64,000 bases of DNA from Umbelopsis ramanniana AG (Eukaryota; Mucoromycota; Umbelopsidomycetes; Umbelopsidales; Umbelopsidaceae). A program made the translations under genes and the position numbers. The DNA lies in the NCBI RefSeq assembly GCF_025399195.1, contig NW_026252154.1, forward strand, positions 51,480 through 115,479, in the 5' to 3' direction. This document shows positions 25,099-36,473 of the stretch, one piece after another. A model generated the notes under the pieces. The model was not told where the DNA came from. It did not search any database and saw only the letters and a list, made by a program, of their open reading frames with translations. Each line of letters begins with the position of its first letter. Position 1 is the first letter of the stretch.

Positions 25099-27098
25099 AT
25101 GGTTCTCTTTAATCTGAAAGGCAACAGATTGTTGATTGCAATTAATGCAGTAGCTGGCTTGAGTATCTTCTTCTTTGGCGTAGGTATCTTTCCATATATG
25201 TTGTGCAGCATCCATGGCGAAGTCTCTAACAATGTATGCTTCCGTAGTATGACCAAGGTGTGATGAGCGACGTTAACATTGCCCCAGACTACCTTGCACT
25301 TATGGGGTTAGAGAACAACCCGGCCTTGCTTGGCGGTGTAGTTGCCGTATACTATGCTGGTTGTTTGATAGGGGCTTTGATAGGCGGATGGATCGGTGAC
25401 CGGATCGGTCGTATTAGGACAGTGGTTGTAGGCAGCGCTATTGCTGTAATAGGAGCTGCACTCCAATGCTCGGCTCAGAATGTTGCATGGATGATCTGTG
25501 CTCGTATTATCACTGGAGTTGGAACTGGCCATTTGTAAGTATATGTCATGTATATTGACCTTCAATCATGACATCAACGATTTGCTAATATCGACTCACA
25601 TTTAGGAACGCAATCGTTCCGGTTTGGAGCGCCGAAACGTCGCATCACAAGTCAAGAGGAATGTTTATCGCAATTGAATTTACTCTTAATATCTTTGGTG
25701 TCGTTATTGCCTACTGGTTAGGTTACGGCATGAGTTATACCGAAGGCGGTATTCGCTGGCGTTTCCCTCTAGGCTTCCAATTACTTCCCTTGGTTATCTT
25801 GATGGTTATCATAAACTGGTTCCCGGAGAGGTTTGTATATGCTTATGATGAACACACCCATCCTATAAACAGCCTTACTGAGCTTCATTATAATGCAGTC
25901 CTAGATGGCTATTACGCATGGGCCGTAAGGAGGAAGCACTTGAGATCCTAGCTGCTCTACGTGGCGACGGCGACCCCGATCATCCTGAAGTTCAACGAGA
26001 ATATAATGATATTATCGAAGCTATTGAAATTGAGCATGAAGGCGAAATCGGATATCTTGACATGTTTAAAAAGGACCCTCTCAACATTGCTCGTCGTGTC
26101 CATCTCAGTGTCTGGCTTCAAATCATCCAAGAGCTCACTGGAATCGGAGTTGTCACCGTTTATGCTCCACAGTGCTTCCAAAAAGCTGGCTTCAGTTCCC
26201 AAACCTCGCAGCTGATTGCCGGTATTAACAACATCACTTACATGCTCAGTACTATAGTTGCCATTTTGACCCTGGATAGATTTGGAAGAAGGTTCTCACT
26301 CTTCTGGGGGGCGGCAGCCCAAGGTCTTTCTTTGGTTCTGCTGGCTGTTATGGTCCATCCCAGTATGTTGGCTCAGAACCATAGTGTAAGTTTGATATGC
26401 CCAACTTCCCACTCCTGATATCGGAATTCCTGACAATATTTTTAGGCGTTTGGTATAGCAGGAACTGTCTTCATCTTTTTATACACTGCTTTCTTTGGCA
26501 TGACATGGTTGACTGTCCCTTGGCTCTACCCGGTCGAAATTTGTAAGTTAGACCGATAGTCTAATTACGTCGATCCCGCTAACCTTGACTAACAATTTTA
26601 TTTTGTCCAGACCCATTGAAAGTTCGTGCAAAGGGCGGTGCTTGGAGTGTTGTTGGATGGTCAATAGGAAATGCTTTGGTTGCCGAAATCACTCCTCCTC
26701 TTCTTGCTGCTTGGGACAACTATACCTTCCTCTTCTTCGGTTTGATCAACTTTGCCGCTATTCCTATCGTGTGGGCATTATATCCAGGTATGTGCTACTG
26801 CACCAAATTGATGTCGTTTTCAATTTTTCTGTTGTTAACATAGCGGTTGATTTCAACAGAGACCGCCAATCGCACATTGGAAGAAATGGACATAGTTTTT
26901 GCTACAGAGACCCCGTTCGTTTGGAAGGCCGAAAAAGAACTTCGTGAGAACAAGACTGCTCTCATTGAGAAGGCAAAGGATGCTAAAGAAAGAGACCAAG
27001 AAAAGCATGGTAGAAGCGTGGGTGTTGAACCTGGAAGCACAACTGATGTCGAGAAGCAGAATGGCAATGGCTTGACTGATCACATAGAAAATGCATAG
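25099..27098 (+). CDS. MFS sugar transporter (hexose family)
   Basis: A sugar porter of the plasma membrane. Exon 1 starts at 25099 (MVLFNLKGNRLLIAINAVAG) and is joined across an intron starting near 25172 to YDQGVMSDVNIAPDY, forming the FFFGYDQGVMS motif of fungal sugar porters. Other family motifs: GGWIGDRIGRIRTVVVG in loop 2-3, PERWLLRMGRKEEAL formed across the intron near 25835-25902 (replacing PESPRWL), LQIIQELTGIGVVTVYAP, LDRFGRRFSLFWG, PWLYPVEIYPLKVRAKG, and PETANRTLEEMD, also split by an intron. The C-terminal cytoplasmic tail is charged and ends DHIENA. The sugar cannot be assigned. PERW in place of PESPRW is a mild departure from consensus. Confidence 0.9.
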
Positions 27099-27380
27099 AA
27101 TTGCACTCAACCAATCTAGAGACACCAGTCTAAAGCCACCCTTCTGTAATGCCTATTCCACTTTTGTATCATTACCATAGTCTAGATAAATATATTATAA
27201 ATGTAATGATTTTACCACAAAGCACAATTGCTTTGCTTAAAACCGTCAGGACAACCACACAATCCGACCAAATCATACACCAGAAGAGGACCAAATGCTA
27301 AAAGCTTTGTCTATAACGATTGTTCTTTTTTAATATACAGGCAGCAATGAGAGTGCTTTAAGTTTAGAATTTGATTGCCT

Positions 27381-28075
27381 CTATGGGGACTTCACAATGA
27401 CATCGATGTTGACTTGAGATTCACCACACTTGATGGAAACTTGGTGTTGGCCCAAAGACTTGATTTTTTCACTGAGAACCAAACGCTTATCCAGAGTAAC
27501 CTCATACTCGCTAAGTTTCTCTGCGATATCTTCGCTGGTGACTGAACCGAAGGTTGCTGTGGTGTCCGGAATGACGGCACGGACAAATTCGAGTGGGCCG
27601 GGTAATGCAGCTAGTTCGGCAAACAACTTTCGTGCGGCGGTATCCTGTCGCTTAATCCCAATGGATGGATCGACCATCTGAACAGTCAAGGCTAAGTATT
27701 TAGATGTTGCTTTCTGGCGTTTTTCTGCACGTTGTCACTTCAGAAATTAACATACCTTTTGCACAACAGGTTCGGCCAAAACAGCATTTCTGTCCCGTGG
27801 TCCATTGAACTTATTGATATATGACGCCTGCTTGGATGGAAGCAGCACATTTCGCATTAAACCTGGTCGAACAGTTACAACCTCGTCTTTCAAGCCGAGT
27901 CCCTCTATATATGTGTTGAGCTTGACGTTGATAGATGCTTTTTTGTGTGCATTGCGCTGAAAACTTGTCAGAAATTTACCCATCTCAAAGCTAACATTCC
28001 AGACCATCAAATTACCTTGAATATGAGCGTAGGCTGGCGTGTAACAGCCTTGGTGACAAGTGAAGTAAATGACAT
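27381..28075 (-). CDS. MRPL50: Mitochondrial large-subunit ribosomal protein bL9m
   Basis: A bL9-type protein of the mitochondrial ribosome. Exon 1 (from 28075) encodes MSFTSLVTKAVTRQPTLIF, a basic mitochondrial leader. It is joined to KRNAHKKASINVKL. The bL9 signature follows: VKLNTYIEGLGLKDEVVTV then RPGLMRNVLLPSKQASYI. The last exon starts MVDPSIGIKRQDTAARKLF and carries the C-terminal domain (FVRAVIPDTTATFGSVTSED ... IDVIVKSP). Two introns, about 27680-27755 and 27962-28015. MRPL50 is the yeast name for the bL9 homologue, given here by family. Confidence 0.85.
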
Positions 28076-28728
28076 GCTGGTTTGTCTTGTCAAGTGGGTT
28101 GAGGGACAAAACCTTTGATATTACAGCAAGCCACCGATAAATCACGAGATTTTGCAAGAATATTTATTTTTTAATTTTGTCATGGAAAAAATATAACTGA
28201 AATCCAACTGAAATTGGCCATGACCATAAATTAGCCTTACAAAACGCCTTCTAATATACATCATCTGGTTTTAGGCAGTAAAAGGATACGGTTTGGAAAA
28301 GTTTAGTATATACACAGATGGCGTAAATGTAAGATCCAGTAGTCCTTCATTAGATCAAGCGAACCTCTAAAAATATTCGATAAATTGAAACGGTGTGATT
28401 AAACGTTGACAATGATGAGTTTTCAGAAGAGTGTGACCGTGAAGGTAGCTGCCGAACCTTACTTCCCAGTGTTTGAATTTCTACCCATATACCATTTTTG
28501 AAATGCCTGCCGCAGTCAGTAAGTACATTCAACTATCCTGAACAAAGGGATGAGAAATAGCTCAATGACCTCACATATAGATCCAGTAATATTTCACTAT
28601 ACACTGATATACAGTTTAATTATTCTATTCAAGTTAATTTTCCCAGTTTTTCCAAGATATTCATCGCGAATGATCACTCGAACCGGCGTATAACTCTAAA
28701 GTGTCAACTAGCCAATGAGGGGGATATT

Positions 28729-28740
28729 ACGCGTCGTCGG
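28729..28740 (+). promoter_or_regulatory. 12-bp element shared with reductase 2 promoter
   Basis: ACGCGTCGTCGG lies about 130 bp upstream of the first aldo/keto reductase. The identical 12-mer lies about 104 bp upstream of the second. The flanks are not similar, so it looks retained by function. A CCAAT motif sits just upstream. The binding factor is unknown. Confidence 0.5.
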
Positions 28741-28799
28741 GATGTGAAATTTGGGGCAGATTGATCTCATTACGACGAGTCTTATTAATGCATCCAAAA

Positions 28800-28806
28800 T
28801 ATAAAA
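28800..28806 (+). promoter_or_regulatory. TATA box of aldo/keto reductase 1
   Basis: TATAAAA located 64-71 bp upstream of the ATG at 28871, downstream of the 12-bp element. Typical of an inducible fungal promoter; inferred only from match and spacing. Confidence 0.5.
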
Positions 28807-28870
28807 GACGTTGAAGTAACTGGCTAGTCATCCACATCTCTTGTTCTCATATTCAACTTCAATATCAAAA

Positions 28871-30254
28871 ATGTCTCAGGCACTTACTAATATCCATCGT
28901 GAAATCGGAAAAACTGGTGTCAAGGTATCTGCTGTCGGTCTTGGATGCATGAGCTTGGTATGTATGAGAAACCCAGAGATCCTTTGAACTCGTAAGAAGC
29001 CATATCTTAAATGCTCATCACCTATTTCCATTCGATTTCAAACGAGATAGTCTCCTGGTGTTTACGGAAAAGTTGACGATAAAGAGAGCTTGCAACTTTT
29101 GAACAAGGCTGTTGAAATCGGCTGCAATTTCTGGGATACCGCAGGTACGTAAAAGCAGGCTCAAAGGTGTATTATGGCTGTTGACTTGATGCTAAAACTT
29201 GTTGATCTGCTGTAGATGTTTACGGAAAAGGTTATAGTGAAAGACTTATTTCACAAGTTCTGAAGGATCGTAGAAAGGATGTGTTTTTGGCAACTAAGTT
29301 TGGTATCGATTACTCTTCTGGAGACGTTAAAGCCACTGGTAGTCCAGAATATGTGGAGAAATGCTGTAATGAGTCACTTGAGCGACTGGGAACTGATTAT
29401 ATTGATCTTTATTACAACCATCGCATCGACAAAGACGTGTAAGTATTAAGGGGGACCAAAGCTTTGCACCTGTCGACTTTTATTAGAAACTCATCAATGT
29501 CCGATACCTTAGACCGATTGAAACTACAGTGGCTGCCATGGCAAAGTTGGTAAAAGAAGGAAAGGTCAAGTATCTTGGCTTGTCAGAGTGCTCGGCTGCA
29601 ACCCTTCGACGAGCACATAAGGTTCACCCCATTACAGCTGTTCAGGTGGAATACAGGTAAATATATGTTTTAGTCATAATGCTCCTTCGAACTGCTGTGT
29701 TGTTAATGCTTCAAATGTTTAGTCCTTGGTGTCTGGATATTGAGAAAAACGACCTTCTAGCAACCTGCCGTGAGCTTGGCGTATCAGTTGTGGCATTCTC
29801 ACCTATTGGCCGTGGATTTTTGTCCGGACAGATCAAGAGCTTTGATGAGTTTGATGCTGATGACAACAGAAGAAATCATCCAAGATTCCAAGGTGAAAAC
29901 TTTGCAAAGAACATCGAACTGGTCGACAAAATCAAGGAGATTGCAGAAAAGAAGGGAGTCACATCGGCTCAGTTATGCTTAGCCTGGTTATTAGCACAAG
30001 GTACAGTCTCCTTTATATGTGAAGCGAAGCTTATAAGTTTCATACTGATGATGAACTTCCCTATAGGTCAAGACATTTTTGTCATTCCTGGAACTCGCAA
30101 AGAGAAATATCTGTTGGAGAACGTTGCGGCTGGATCAATTCAGCTTACTTCAGAGGAGATTGCTGAGGTTCGTCGTATCACTGAATCATTCAAGGTGTCC
30201 GGTGAACGCTATAATAGCACCTATATGAAGCTTTTGGATCAGCATCAACAATGA
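28871..30254 (+). CDS. Aldo/keto reductase, tandem copy 1
   Basis: An NADPH-dependent aldo/keto reductase of about 330 residues from six exons, TIM-barrel family, close to the AKR13/YakC-like group. The start [19 protein letters not shown] is followed by [10 protein letters not shown]. The catalytic tetrad is visible: Asp and Tyr in FWDTADVYGKG (split by an intron), Lys in FLATKFGID, and His in YYNHRID. NADP-binding features include the [14 protein letters not shown] loop and the C-terminal [14 protein letters not shown]. It lies 490 bp upstream of a closely similar copy in the same orientation with matching intron positions. It likely reduces aldehydes or ketones in detoxification or secondary metabolism; the substrate is unknown. 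Confidence 0.92.
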
Positions 30255-30628
30255 GATATCAAGCAAATGCAAACGCAAAAATGCAATCTATTTTGACAAT
30301 AGAGACCTTTTATGTAGCATCATCCGATGTCAAATAAAGTATCAAGCGAAATAAAAAGTCTCCTTTTATTTTATTTATGGCTTTCAATTTATCATAGCTT
30401 TCGGTTCAAAACACCAAGCATTTGCCAAATGGTAATTTAGTCAGCACCGTCCAAGACATTCACAGACCGGTATGGGCGAGGTATCATTAGGAAAGTGGTA
30501 AAATGGATTATCAATAGCTTTTTTAACAGAATATAACATATAACCTCTCTTGTCGTATACACGGCCAATAGCTGTCACTTCGCACGATAGCTTTTTCTCC
30601 GGGCTCACTGATGCGGCCCGAAATAGTG

Positions 30629-30640
30629 ACGCGTCGTCGG
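30629..30640 (+). promoter_or_regulatory. 12-bp element shared with reductase 1 promoter
   Basis: An identical copy of ACGCGTCGTCGG in the same orientation as the one at 28729, about 104 bp upstream of the second reductase start. It is the only obvious promoter identity between the tandem copies. Confidence 0.5.
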
Positions 30641-30743
30641 ACTTACAAAGTCAGCTCTTACCTCGGTGTGATCCGAAATCTTATTTAAGAAGGCATGTTG
30701 TAGGGGGAAGAACAGATTTTTTTAACCACTTTACTCTTTGATT

Positions 30744-32109
30744 ATGTCACAACCTCTATCTACCCCCTTACGCGAAATTGGAAAGACAGGTGTCAAAGTA
30801 TCTGCTATTGGTTTGGGATGTATGAGCCTGGTATGTAAGACATCTAGTTGTATGCTGGATCCAGAAACAGGGTAATTGTCATCTCATTAACAATTATCCA
30901 AATGGTATAGGCTCCTGGTGTTTACGGAAAGGTTGACGATGAAAACAGTGTCCAACTTTTGAACAAGGCGCTTGACATCGGCTGCAATTTTTGGGACACT
31001 GCAAGTATGTGAAGACATTTATTACACAAATCAACGTTGTCGGAATAATGTTAACTGCTTGCCTTGCGGTAGATGTGTACGGAAACGGTCATAGCGAGAA
31101 CATCATCTCAAAAGTTCTTAAGGACCGTAGAAAGGATGTGTTTTTAGCAACGAAATTTGGTATCGATTCTTCTTCAGGCGCTGCTGTTGCCAACGGAGAC
31201 CCAGAATATTTGACTAAGTGCTGCCATGACTCGCTCGAGCGATTGGGAACCGACTATATTGATTTGTACTATTGCCACCGCATTGACAAAAACATGTAGG
31301 TTTAAATCCTTTCTTCCAAGCTCTTGCCATATGGAGAAAAAGGAACAACTAATATACATCGCATTAGACCAATTGAAACCACTGTGGCTGCTATGGCAAA
31401 GTTGGTAGAAGAAGGCAAGGTCAAGTACCTTGGTTTGTCAGAGTGCACGGCTACTACCCTTCGACGAGCGCATAAAGTTCACCCTATCACGGCTGTTCAG
31501 ATGGAATATAGGTAAATGGCTGCAATAGTAACGAACGCTTTTCATGTACAGTACTTTAACATATCACCATAAGCCCATGGACTTTGGATATCGAAAGAAA
31601 CAATCTTTTGGCAACATGCCGTGAACTTGGCGTGTCTGTTGTTGCCTTTTCACCACTAGGACGTGGATTTTTGTCTGGAGAGATCAAGAGCATGGATGAT
31701 TTGGATGCTGACGACTCCCGTCGCAACAACCCTCGTTTTCAAAAGGAAAACTTCGAAAAGAATCTTGAATTGAGCGACAAAATCAAGGAAGTAGCGGATA
31801 AAAAGGGAGTCACATCGTCTCAACTCTGCTTGGCATGGCTTTTAGCACAAGGTATAGTGTCGATTATATCGGTTCAATGAGTTAACATGGCCTGATATTG
31901 ATCTGAGACCATTGATCACTACAGGTGAAGACATTTTTGTTATTCCTGGAACTCGCAAGGAAAAGTATCTTTTGGACAACTATGGAGCTGGATCTCTTCA
32001 ACTCACTTCAGAAGAAGTCTCTGCCATCAGAAATATTACGGAGTCTTTCAATGTAGCTGGGCCTCGCTATTTCGCTGCACAGATGTCGCTTTTGGATCGA
32101 GACGATTAA
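30744..32109 (+). CDS. Aldo/keto reductase, tandem copy 2
   Basis: Paralogue of the preceding gene, with the same exon plan and very similar protein. It starts [19 protein letters not shown]. The tetrad is kept: FWDTADVYGNG (Asp, Tyr), FLATKFGID (Lys), YYCHRID (His). The nucleotide-binding end reads [14 protein letters not shown]. Differences cluster in the loop after ATKFGID ([14 protein letters not shown] against [14 protein letters not shown]) and at the C-terminus, which suggests different substrates. Both copies appear intact. A recent tandem duplication followed by divergence is the simplest history. Confidence 0.92.
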
Positions 32110-32405
32110 AAAGTGGATACAGGGCTGAGATATATGTTTTCACATTATCCTTACATGTGCTATCAAATATATATGTAAATTCTGCTTTAATAAGAGCAAC
32201 GATATTATATTTCTACTGAATACCATGGTGTCTCATTGGTGTATAACGTTATTATGGGTATTATTGTTATCCCTGAAAGATGGTATCCGTGCGATGTGGG
32301 CGGTCGCCAAAAAGCGAAGAGGGCGATGTGACGTAAGCAAACCAGTCACACTGAAAAGAACCTGTGGCACAGCGATTCCACTTTTTGCAGAGATTCCAAC
32401 CAAAC

Positions 32406-34505
32406 ATGTGGAAACCAACAGGTACGGATCAGCATCACAACGTATGGTTTACGATCAGATTCCCATTACTTATAAATGATTTAGGTACCAATGATATTCC
32501 ATTGGGTCTCAAGAGAAGATTTGGCGATTCCGACGACGGCAGTGTTTCTCCACAAGCAAGAAACACAGGTGCATCCATGTCACCCTCTGGCGAGCGAGGA
32601 CGTGATCCCACTCCAAAGAGTAAGCTTGGGATGATGAATGCATCATACTTTTGTGTTCAACCTTTACTTAACGCAACAATCTCGTTCATTCGTTCAGTGA
32701 CCAACGGTAATTCCCCTTCAGAAAATGGTCAGCGTAAGCGAAGAAGTCGCTGGGGCGCCAGTGATACGAAAATCAATATTCCCGGGTTACCGACGGCTAT
32801 CTCGTCGACAATGACCAAAGAGCAACGCGAACAATATTCTGGTGAGTGTCTCAATTTCGTGCTTTTATGTCTGCAATGTTTAGCTTTCTCACATTTTGGA
32901 GTATAGTGCATTTGCGTATCGAAGAAATTAATAGAAAGTTGAGGACTGGCGATATTGTACCGCACGAACGGGACAGGTATTTGGACGTTTTTTTTAATAG
33001 CATTTGTACGTCATATGAGTTCCTGACATGTTTTATGCACAGATCTCCATCACCAGAACCAGTTTATAACGCAGAGGGCAAGCGTGTTAATACCAGGGAC
33101 GCACGCTATCGCAAAAAGCTGGAAGACGAGCGCCAGCACATTATTGAAGATGCCATTAAAAGGTATCCAGATTTCCGCCCACCGGCAGATTACAGAAAGG
33201 CGGCAAAGACAACCGACAAAGTATACATTCCAGCAAAGGAATTCCCTGAAATTAATTTTATTGGCCTTTTGATCGGACCTCGAGGTAACACACTGAAGAA
33301 GATGGAATCAGAATCCGGAGCAAAGATCAGTATTCGCGGCAGAGGTTCCGTAAAGGAAGGCAAAAGTCGTACTGATGCTGCTGCAAACGCCAATCAAGAA
33401 GAAGACCTTCACTGTCTCGTAACAGCGGATACTGAAGAAAAAGTGAAAATAGCAGTCAAGTTGATTGAAAAAGTCATTGAAACGGTAAGTTGATATGCAT
33501 GATATGATGATCGTGATCCAATGTGATACAGAGGAGGCAGATAACTAACACTTTTCACCTTAGTCTGCGTCTGTGCCAGAAGGTCAAAACGAATTGAAAC
33601 GATCACAACTACGTGAACTTGCTGCGCTCAACGGTACATTGCGCGATGATGAAAACCAAACATGTACCAACTGTGGTGGAGTTGGACATCGTCGATACGA
33701 ATGCCCTGAACAACAAAACGTTACCAACAATCTCACGTGCAAAATTTGTGGTGGACAAGGACATATGGCTCGTGATTGTTTACAACGCAACAATCCAGAA
33801 TTCATGCAAAAAGCACAGGAACGTGAAGAGCAACTGGATAGCGAGTACATGAACCTCATGGCCGAATTGGGTGAAAAAGTTACCGACGGAGAAGCCGGCG
33901 CTGGTGCCAAGGTATGTGTCATTCCAATGAAAAGTCATCTTCCTTACACTTTACTAATGGTCTAATTTTAATAGAGTGAACGTCCACCTTGGGCTGATCG
34001 GGCTGCGGCTAGTGCGGCTGCTGGACAGGCGGCACCTTGGCAGCAACGCTCAGCCAGTGGCGGCGGCGGCGGCGGCGGAGGCAACCCTTGGGATCGAAAT
34101 AACAACGCCGCACCTCCTAGTGGTGGTAATGGAGAAGCACCTTGGGCAAGAAGTGGATCATATGGACCTCCCTCTGGTGCATCGCAATATGGACCAAATG
34201 GGTCATACGGTGGAGCTCCTCAACACTCTCCATCATCCTATGGACCTCCAGCAGGTGGATACTATGGCGGTGGCTATGGAGGATATCAAGGCTATGGTGG
34301 ATACCCAGGCTATGAACAAGGCTACGATCAATCAGCACCGCCGCCGCCACCTGGTGATGCTCCCTGGCAACAGCATGCTCCACCACCACCTCCACCACCT
34401 TCTTCGCAATATGGAGCACCTCCTCCACCGCCTCCATCATCCGAGCCCGCACCACCGCCTGCCCCATCAGAGTCAGCACCACCACCGCCGCCTCCACCGC
34501 AATAA
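32406..34505 (+). CDS. MSL5: Branchpoint-binding protein / splicing factor 1
   Basis: SF1/BBP recognises the intron branch site in the first spliceosomal complex. The start at 32406 gives MWKPTG, joined across an intron (about 32425-32484) to [14 protein letters not shown], the usual SF1 beginning. Domains in order: a ULM-like [12 protein letters not shown], the helix-hairpin EQREQYS ... [10 protein letters not shown], the KH/QUA2 domain ([20 protein letters not shown] with core [18 protein letters not shown]), and two CCHC zinc knuckles ([14 protein letters not shown] and [14 protein letters not shown]). A Gly- and Pro-rich tail with poly-Gly and poly-Pro runs ends the protein (roughly 550 residues). 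A strong antisense open frame over the tail is a composition effect. The call is secure. Confidence 0.93.
34058..34080 (+). repeat. GGC triplet repeat in SF1 coding sequence
   Basis: A short run of GGC/CGG triplets encodes a poly-glycine stretch in the low-complexity tail of SF1. Length variation between strains is plausible. Confidence 0.6.
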
Positions 34506-34915
34506 GTACTGGATGACAGTGCGTTACATTTCTAGTTTTTCCACCCCACAGTAATATCAATGGTTATAGCTTGAAGATTCATATCTGATAGTCTCGGAAC
34601 TTGACTGGTGTGAATAAGTTTCTACTTTGTATGACAGACAAGCATTGGTAATAAAAAGTAGTTTGAGTCGATTTTCATCTTCCATGGTAATGTTATTTTA
34701 CTGGCGTCGTTCCCGTCAATTGCAAAGTACGGCTTCATGAAGCCATATAGGCATCCACGGATTGTCTCAACTACTATAGCCATAGAATAGACCGATTCGT
34801 CTACATTTACCTTTTTTTGAACACAACACGACGCATTGTAAGAAAAAAAACGAAGTAATATTGAATTCACAGCAAATATTTTTTTAACATCAAGATCTAT
34901 CCTCTATACACTGGT
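34506..34915. other. Convergent 3' region SF1 / MIC19
   Basis: About 410 bp between converging stop codons. It holds the two 3' UTRs. A minus-strand open frame (34622-34870) begins only with GTG and has no recognised motif, so I do not call it. Confidence 0.4.
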
Positions 34916-35727
34916 TTAAGCACTGTTAATACAAAATTCCTTTTGTGCCTGCGCAACTGCATCCTTAAAGTTTTCAACTTCGGCCCAGCAATCCAAAGGT
35001 CGGCTCTTGTTGTGTCTGTATGGTATGCCCAATTTATCAGTTCAAGGGATTCGAAGACACCTTGGTCTATCTAGACAGCATGACACTTTACCTGTAGCAT
35101 TCAATAACAGCTTGTTGACTTTCCTTGATTTCGGCAGGCAACTTGCTTGAAGTTGATCTATGATGAAATGTGTTGAGTAACTTGCACGACATTGAGTATC
35201 GACACTATCATGACAACATACCTTTGAACACGCTTGATCATATCTTCAATATCGGCGCCAATGGCTACGGCATTGTGCTTGCTTTCCAAATTCTGCTTTG
35301 AAAGTTGTGCAGTGATACGGTTGTTGGCTTCTTCTTGCTGTTCCTTAATACGGTTCAGCTCCTCAGCAACACGTTCACGAACAACTCCTTCGACTTCATG
35401 TGGAAGAGGTGCTTTTCCGCTGTTGCCAACGGGCTTGGATCGCTATGGGATAATTAAACAAGAGTAAATGAATGGAGTGTTAATGGTGGTATATATCCTG
35501 TGTTCGATTGGGGCGGTACCGTACCTTTGCGCGAGATTCCAATGAATCTACCAAATTTTGCGAAAACTATATATTGTGGTGCCATGAAATTAGCTGCTGC
35601 GATTTTTCGATCGGGGAGAATTTCGTGATTCATAATAGCGACAGATAAGGTAGCTTCAAATTACCTGCAATGGAACGTTTTCATTGTAGAAAATAACTCC
35701 CTCAGGTCTGGATTGTTGGGCACCCAT
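34916..35727 (-). CDS. MIC19: MICOS complex subunit MIC19 (CHCH domain)
   Basis: MIC19 is an intermembrane-space subunit of MICOS that links MIC60 and shapes cristae junctions. The start MGAQQSRPEGVIFYNEN gives a glycine-2 N-myristoylation signal and the family's N-terminal block, continued by VPLQ and FSQNLVDSLESRAK across an intron. A central helix follows (VRERVAEELNRIKEQQEEAN). The C-terminal CHCH region contains CYRHNKSRPLDC, a CX10C motif as in yeast Mic19, then WAEVENFKDAVAQAQKEF. The exons are short, with about five introns. The last exon and stop lie at 34916-34918. Length is about 200 residues, normal for the family. Divergent from the LRR gene. Confidence 0.87.
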
Positions 35728-35802
35728 GTTGTCTATGTCGAATCCAGGCAGGCCTGAATTCCACACACAATACAGAATTCAGTCTTAGGGCATATGAAAA
35801 CG

Positions 35803-35810
35803 TGACGTCA
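35803..35810. promoter_or_regulatory. CRE palindrome TGACGTCA upstream of MIC19
   Basis: TGACGTCA, a perfect bZIP (ATF/CREB) site, 76 bp upstream of the MIC19 start. A second copy lies upstream of the casein kinase gene at 58587. Function is inferred from the motif only. Confidence 0.45.
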
Positions 35811-36353
35811 CAAAAATTACAATGGCTCTCTGAATATCCCAGTTTTTTCCAACATGGCTTATTGGGGGGCACGGCTCACATGAGGACACAGAGCCTTTAT
35901 GGGCCAGTAAAACTCCATGGCCGGCCACAACTCCATTGACGTATGTTGGAATCATTTGTATAGAGAGCATCTATTATATCTCTGTACAATTACTCATATT
36001 GGTGCCTCTCCTTAATGATGGAGACGAGAAATTACAATGTAAAAATAGACTTTTTATTCAGTCGCACAATCCACACGGACAAAGGATCGAGACTCGTATG
36101 ATACCTGATTGTATTGAGTTTCTACAACATGGTGCCATCAAACCAAGTGTCAAGAATATCTGCGCACTTTTTCTGCACTTCAGAAGTCTATCGGAATATT
36201 AAGTGAGCCCAAACTATTAATTGCTCTGGCCAATGATTGGCTTCATGTTAAGGGAGGAACATCTTTTCAGCCGAATAAACCAACGAACCATCTTTTGAGA
36301 CAAACAAATTGGTTTGCGGTCGATACCCCCGCCACGAACGAATATTCTCACTT

Positions 36354-36380
36354 GATTGGTCCGCCAGAGTTACACCAATC
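36354..36380. promoter_or_regulatory. Inverted CCAAT-box pair upstream of the LRR gene
   Basis: GATTGGT and its exact reverse complement ACCAATC are separated by 13 nt, about 95 bp before the start. Each arm is a CCAAT box (HAP/NF-Y site). Further CCAAT motifs lie just upstream (36229-36239). Confidence 0.45.
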
Positions 36381-36473
36381 GTGACTTGCTGTTGTTCCGC
36401 TGGCCTATTTTAGCTTTGGTACCTTTTCCATCCTTGTTTTTTTTTCGCCTTGGTGTATCTTCTATCCTCTTAG

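Larger units (their letters stand above)
28076..28870. promoter_or_regulatory. Divergent intergenic region bL9m / aldo-keto reductase 1
   Basis: About 800 bp between divergent starts. The half next to the reductase carries the 12-bp element and TATA box listed separately. A 29-codon ATG frame near 28414 (MSFQKSVTVKVAAEPYF) is too short to call. Nothing else is recognised. Confidence 0.4.
35728..36473. promoter_or_regulatory. Divergent promoter region MIC19 / LRR protein
   Basis: About 750 bp between divergent starts. It contains a perfect CRE palindrome near MIC19 and paired inverted CCAAT boxes near the LRR gene (both listed). Short open frames inside it show no features. Confidence 0.45.

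Noticed and set aside
28414-28503. 29-codon plus-strand frame MSFQKSVTVKVAAEPYF...
   Set aside because: Too short to support, and it lies in the divergent bL9m/reductase promoter region.
34117-34560. 147-codon minus-strand open frame
   Set aside because: It is antisense to the Pro/Gly-rich tail of SF1. The long open reading comes from the repetitive codon composition, and the zinc knuckles and tail are clearly coded on the plus strand.
34622-34870. 82-codon minus-strand frame after MIC19
   Set aside because: It starts with GTG and overlaps presumed 3' UTR. Composition is suggestive but there is no start, splice signal or motif.
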